Both the position numbers and the translations under genes were made by a program. A stretch of DNA of 11,296 nt from the NCBI GenBank assembly GCA_013696915.1, contig JACCXR010000329.1, positions 1 to 11,296 of the forward strand, read 5' to 3'. Below the pieces are notes generated by a model. It did not search any database. It saw nothing but the letters and a program-made list of their open reading frames with translations, and was not told the origin of the DNA. This document shows, piece after piece, positions 7,113-11,296 of the stretch. Each line of letters starts with the position of its first letter. Position 1 is the first letter of the stretch. The DNA comes from Euzebyaceae bacterium. GTDB taxonomy: Bacteria; Actinomycetota; Nitriliruptoria; Euzebyales; Egibacteraceae.

Positions 7113-8118
7113 GGACATCAAGGCCGACCCGGCCGTCCCCGCCGACGGCGACCCCTACGGGGAGCGGATCGACGAGCAGCCGCATCGCGACGCGACGCCG
7201 CACGCCGAGAGCGGCCTGTCCGAGGGCGCGGAGTCGGTCGGCACCGCGGCCACCGGCGGTGCGGTCTCCGGGCGCTCGGCCAGCCTGTGGAGCGACGCGT
7301 GGAAGGAGTTGCGCCGCAACCCCCTCTTCGTGATCTCGGCGCTGATGCTGCTCCTCATGGTGGTGATCGCCGCCGCGCCGGGGCTGTTCACGAACCAGAG
7401 CCCGAGAGCCTGCAACCTCGCGAACACCGTGGGCCGGCCCCAGGCGGGACATCCCTTCGGCTTCGACATCCAGGGCTGCGACTACTACACCCTGGTGGTC
7501 TACGGCGCGCGGACGTCGATCACGATCGGCGTGCTCGTCGTCGGCGTGGCGCTGCTGATCGCGATCGTGCTCGGCTGCATCGCCGGCTTCTACGGGGGGT
7601 TCGCCGACACCCTCCTCGCCCGCGCCGCCGACGTCTGGTTCGCGATCCCCGCCATCCTCGGCGCCATCGTCATCCTCAGCGTGTTCAACCAGCGGGGGCT
7701 CTTCCAGGTCGCGTTCGTCCTGATCGTCTTCTACTGGCCGGTGATGATGCGCCTGATGCGCTCGTCGGTGCTGGGGACGAAGGAGGTCGAGTACGTCGAC
7801 GCGGCCCGGGCGCTCGGCGCCAGCGACGTGCGGATCCTGCGGCGGCACATCCTGCCGAACGCGATCGCGCCGGTGATCGTCTACGCGACCATCACGGTCG
7901 GCATCGTCATCGCCTCGGAGGCCGCCCTGTCCTTCCTGGGCGTGGGCCTGCAGCTGCCGGCGATCTCGTGGGGGCTGATGATCAGCGTGTCCCAGAACCG
8001 CATCCTCCAGGACCCGCACCTGTTGCTCTTCCCGGCGCTGTTCCTCAGCATCACCGTCTTCAGCTTCATCCTCCTCGGCGACGCCCTGCGCGACGCCCTC
8101 GACCCGAAGCTGCGCTGA
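7105..8118 (+). CDS. oppC: Oligopeptide ABC permease OppC
   Basis: A 337-residue permease, the partner of OppB. Residues 1 to about 60 are a hydrophilic, Asp/Glu/Ala/Gly-rich cytoplasmic tail without recognisable fold, longer than in enteric OppC. Then SLWSDAWKELRRNPLF marks the usual OppC N-terminal motif, followed by the first helix (about 74-93). The outside loop contains Cys103 and Cys125 ending in GFDIQGCDYY, a pair positioned to form a disulphide and, from memory, common in actinobacterial OppC. Five further helices follow, with the EAA loop EYVDAARALGASDVRILRRH near 229-248. The end, GDALRDALDPKLR, is nearly the E. coli OppC end. The ATG at 7105 is chosen because GAGGA (7094-7098) lies 6 bases upstream; an upstream TTG at 7087 lacks one. 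Its TGA shares one base with the oppD start (TGATG). Confidence 0.95.
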   Translation: MSKDIKADPAVPADGDPYGERIDEQPHRDATPHAESGLSEGAESVGTAATGGAVSGRSASLWSDAWKELRRNPLFVISALMLLLMVVIAAAPGLFTNQSPRACNLANTVGRPQAGHPFGFDIQGCDYYTLVVYGARTSITIGVLVVGVALLIAIVLGCIAGFYGGFADTLLARAADVWFAIPAILGAIVILSVFNQRGLFQVAFVLIVFYWPVMMRLMRSSVLGTKEVEYVDAARALGASDVRILRRHILPNAIAPVIVYATITVGIVIASEAALSFLGVGLQLPAISWGLMISVSQNRILQDPHLLLFPALFLSITVFSFILLGDALRDALDPKLR

Positions 8119-9141
8119 TGACCACCGCCGCCCGCCCGGAGGCGATGCCGGCGACCCCCGGCACCGGGGACCTGCTGCTCGAGGTCTCCGACCTCCACGT
8201 CGAGTTCCGCACCCGCCGGGGCGTCGTGAACGCGGTCAACGGTATCAGCTACACGCTCCACGAGCGGGAGACGCTCGCGATCCTCGGCGAGTCCGGCTCT
8301 GGCAAGAGCGTCTCCGCGCAGGCGGTCATGGGCATCATCGACACCCCCCCCGGCTACGTCACACAGGGCGAGATCCGCTACCGCGGCGAGGATCTGCTCA
8401 CGATGGCGGAGTCTGAGCGGCGCGCCGTGCGCGGTCAGCAGATCGCGATGATCTTCCAGGACGCGCTCACGGCCCTGAACCCTGTGTACTCCGTCGGCTG
8501 GCAGATCGCCGAGATGTACCGCGTCCACCGCGGCTCGTCGCGCAAGGTCGGCTACGCGAAGGCCGCGGAGCTGATGGACCGGGTGCGGATCCCCTCGGCG
8601 AAGGAACGGGTCAAGGACTACCCGCACCAGTTCTCCGGCGGCATGCGCCAGCGGGTCATGATCGCCATGGCACTGGCGCTGGACCCCGACATCATCATCG
8701 CCGACGAGCCGACCACCGCCCTCGACGTCACCGTCCAGGCCCAGATCATGGACCTGCTCTCCACGCTGCAGGAGGAGACGGGGATGGGCCTCATCCTCAT
8801 CACCCACGACCTCGGCGTGGTCGCGGACGTCGCCGACAAGGTCTGCGTGATGTACGCCGGCAAGGTCGTGGAACGGGGCCCGGTCCGTGACATCTACCAC
8901 AACACCGCGCACCCGTACAGCGAGGGCTTGATGGCCTCGATCCCCCGTCTGGACCAGAAGGGGGGGCAGTTGCACCCGATCAAGGGTGCGCCGCCGAGCC
9001 TGGCGAACATCCCTCCAGGATGCCCCTTCCATCCGCGGTGCCCCTACGCCCGCGAGGTCTGCACGACCGACCACCCGCCGCTCTACGACGTCGCCCCGCG
9101 CCGCCAGAGCGCGTGCCACTTCTGGGAGGAGGTGCTCGCCG

Positions 9142-9152
<11 letters not shown>
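8118..9152 (+). CDS. oppD: Oligopeptide ABC transporter ATPase OppD
   Basis: A 344-residue cytoplasmic ATPase that drives OppBC. Motifs in order: Walker A GESGSGKS (57-64), Q-loop IFQDALTALNPV, signature FSGGMRQR (starting 172), Walker B IIIADEP with Asp196 and catalytic Glu197, D-loop ALD, and switch His230 (ITHDLG). FSGGM rather than FSGGQ is the usual OppD/DppD form. The C-terminal oligopeptide-transporter extension carries four cysteines, Cys302, 308, 315 and 333 (CPFHPRC...C...ACHF). I recall [4Fe-4S] clusters being reported at this position in structures of related peptide importers; that is not checked here. The start ATG shares its first base with the oppC stop and has no strong ribosome site, so translation is probably coupled. 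The last 11 bp overlap oppF. Length and motif order are normal for the family. Confidence 0.95.
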
Positions 9153-10179
<1,027 letters not shown>

Positions 10180-10185
10180 ATGTGA

Positions 10186-10210
10186 ATCGCCGAGGCTCGT
10201 CCGAGGCGAT
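10186..10210 (+). terminator. Minor stem-loop just after oppF
   Basis: ATCGCC at 10186-10191 pairs with GGCGAT at 10205-10210 (6 bp, 13-nt loop), six bases past the oppF stop. It is weaker than the hairpin 19 bp downstream and may simply protect the transcript end or be coincidental. Confidence 0.25.
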
Positions 10211-10228
10211 GCTCACGACCTCGATGGT

Positions 10229-10250
10229 GGCGGTCGCATCAGCGACCGCC
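10229..10250. terminator. Bidirectional terminator hairpin
   Basis: GGCGGTCGC (10229-10237) and GCGACCGCC (10242-10250) form a perfect 9-bp stem with the 4-nt loop ATCA. It sits between the convergent ends of oppF and the minus-strand binding protein gene, where a shared terminator is expected. There is no T-run on either side, which is common for actinobacterial terminators. Confidence 0.7.
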
Positions 10251-10272
10251 CATGGGGACTGCTGCCGGCGGG

Positions 10273-11296
10273 CTACTCCGGCTCGGTGAGGACGATCTCC
10301 TCGAGGTTCAGCAGGCCGAACGGGTTGTAGACGAGGTTCTGCGCACGCTCGCCGGCGACGGCGCGGTGGCGGTAGGTGAACAGCGGGACGATCACCTGGT
10401 CGCGGCCGAGCGCGATGTCCTCGGCCTGCTGGTACCGCCGCGTGCGGTCGGCCGCTCCGTGCGTGGCGTCGGCGGCGTCGAGGAGGGCGTCCACCTCGGC
10501 GTCGGCGTAGCGCATGAAGTTCTGGCCGCCGGCCCCCGGGGTGGAGCGGGAATGGAACAGCGGGACGAGGGCCTCGTGCAGGGTCGCGTTCTCCGGCGCC
10601 CACCCGAACCGGAAAAGGCCGGCCTCGCCGGACGCCAGCACGTCGAGGTAGTCGGAGAACGTGCCGTTGACGGGTTCGCTGCGGAACCGGACGGTCACCC
10701 CCACGCCCGCGAGGTTGCCCCGCACCTGCTGGGCGATGTCCTCGTGGCCCCCGCCGCGGTTGAACCAGAGCGTCACGGTCGAGACGCCGTGCTCGGTGAA
10801 GATGCGGCGCGCCTGTGCCGGGTCGTAGGCGCACGCCGGGCAGGTGTTCGGGCGGGCGCCCGGGATGGGCGGCGGGACGGCAGCCCGCGCCGCCAGGACG
10901 TTCCCCTCCAGGTTGTCCTCCTGGAGCGCCTGCCGGTTGACGGCCATGCTCACCGCCCGGCGCACCTCGGGCTTGTCGAACGGCGACTCCGTGACGTTGA
11001 ACCCGAGGAAGTACAGCACCGGCACGGAGCCGAGGAGCACCCCCGGTCCGCGGTAGCCGCCACGGGCGGTCGGCGGAAAGTCCTCCAGCGCGGACGCCAG
11101 CGCCCCGGGCGGCACGGTCGCGAAGTCGCGGCGGCCCTGCTGGAACGCCAGGTACCCGGTGTCCGGGTCCGAGATCCGGAAGATCACCTCGTCGATGGCC
11201 GGCGGCACCGAGCCGTTGCGCCAGCCTTCGAAGGCGTCCGCCCTGATGAACTGGTCGTGGACCCAGGGCTCCCCCGCGCGGAACGGCCCGTTGCCC
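10273..11296 (-). CDS. Second OppA-family binding protein, C-terminal part
   Basis: The frame is open without interruption from the right edge to the TAG at 10275-10273, giving 340 residues; the N-terminal half, with any signal peptide, lies outside the window. A GTG codon at 11208 is internal, because the residues encoded beyond it (GNGPFRAGEPWVHDQF) match the first OppA (GNGPYMMSEPWAHDQY). Other shared landmarks: VRRAVSMAVNRQAL, a CPAC pair before AYDP (CEFC before GYDP in OppA), LWFNRGGGHE, and YQQAEDIALGRDQVIVPLF. The stretch that holds the peptide-binding Asp in OppA (GWGMDYPSP) reads GWAPENATL here, so Asp becomes Glu and the Tyr-Pro is lost. It is convergent to the opp operon and so has its own promoter to the right. 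It may bind a different ligand; whether it uses OppBCDF is unknown. Confidence 0.9.
   Translation of the reverse strand, partial: GNGPFRAGEPWVHDQFIRADAFEGWRNGSVPPAIDEVIFRISDPDTGYLAFQQGRRDFATVPPGALASALEDFPPTARGGYRGPGVLLGSVPVLYFLGFNVTESPFDKPEVRRAVSMAVNRQALQEDNLEGNVLAARAAVPPPIPGARPNTCPACAYDPAQARRIFTEHGVSTVTLWFNRGGGHEDIAQQVRGNLAGVGVTVRFRSEPVNGTFSDYLDVLASGEAGLFRFGWAPENATLHEALVPLFHSRSTPGAGGQNFMRYADAEVDALLDAADATHGAADRTRRYQQAEDIALGRDQVIVPLFTYRHRAVAGERAQNLVYNPFGLLNLEEIVLTEPE

Noticed and set aside
4365..7121. Minus-strand open frame of 918 codons opposite oppA and oppB
   Set aside because: It spans two clear genes and their gap and has the skewed His/Asp/Arg/Val composition typical of antisense frames in GC-rich DNA. 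It matches no known domain; the plus-strand genes have full family motifs.
10273..11208. A short complete binding protein starting at GTG 11208
   Set aside because: The frame continues to the window edge and encodes residues homologous to OppA, so this is a partial gene cut by the window.

Overview
The window is very GC-rich, with strong G/C preference at third codon positions, GTG used as often as ATG for starts, and gene junctions that overlap by 1 to 11 bases. The proteins (OppC with a paired-cysteine outer loop, Lol-independent lipoproteins, a heterodimeric exporter pair) look like those of a high-GC actinobacterium (Actinomycetota). Both lipoproteins are acidic, which would suit a salt-tolerant lineage, but the sequence alone does not fix the genus.

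Layout. (1) 77-502: a small lipoprotein with one Ig-like domain. (2) 597-4231: two ABC exporter half-transporters joined by a GTGA overlap. Their ATP-site motifs are complementary, giving one degenerate and one consensus site, as in heterodimeric exporters. (3) 4232-4391: a leader of about 160 bp holding promoter-like elements and a strong Shine-Dalgarno sequence. (4) 4392-10179: a complete oligopeptide importer operon in the order oppA-oppB-oppC-oppD-oppF. A strong GC-rich hairpin lies between oppA and oppB; the last four genes overlap end to start. (5) 10180-10272: a convergent intergenic region with a good stem-loop. (6) 10273-11296, minus strand: the C-terminal 340 residues of a second OppA-family binding protein, running off the right edge.

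How they work together. OppA is the lipid-anchored receptor outside the membrane. OppB and OppC form the channel, and OppD and OppF power uptake, most likely of oligopeptides. The second binding protein is a divergent paralogue facing the operon; it could feed the same permease or belong to another system to the right. The exporter pair is a separate unit that probably pumps an unknown amphipathic compound or lipid outward.

Most of the window is ordinary transport biology. I see no clearly undescribed system, CRISPR array, mobile element, tRNA or rRNA. The points most worth following are the altered ligand-anchor region of the second binding protein, the oppA/oppB hairpin, the asymmetric exporter ATP sites, the matched cysteine quartets of OppD and OppF, and the repeat-encoded Thr/Glu linker of OppA.
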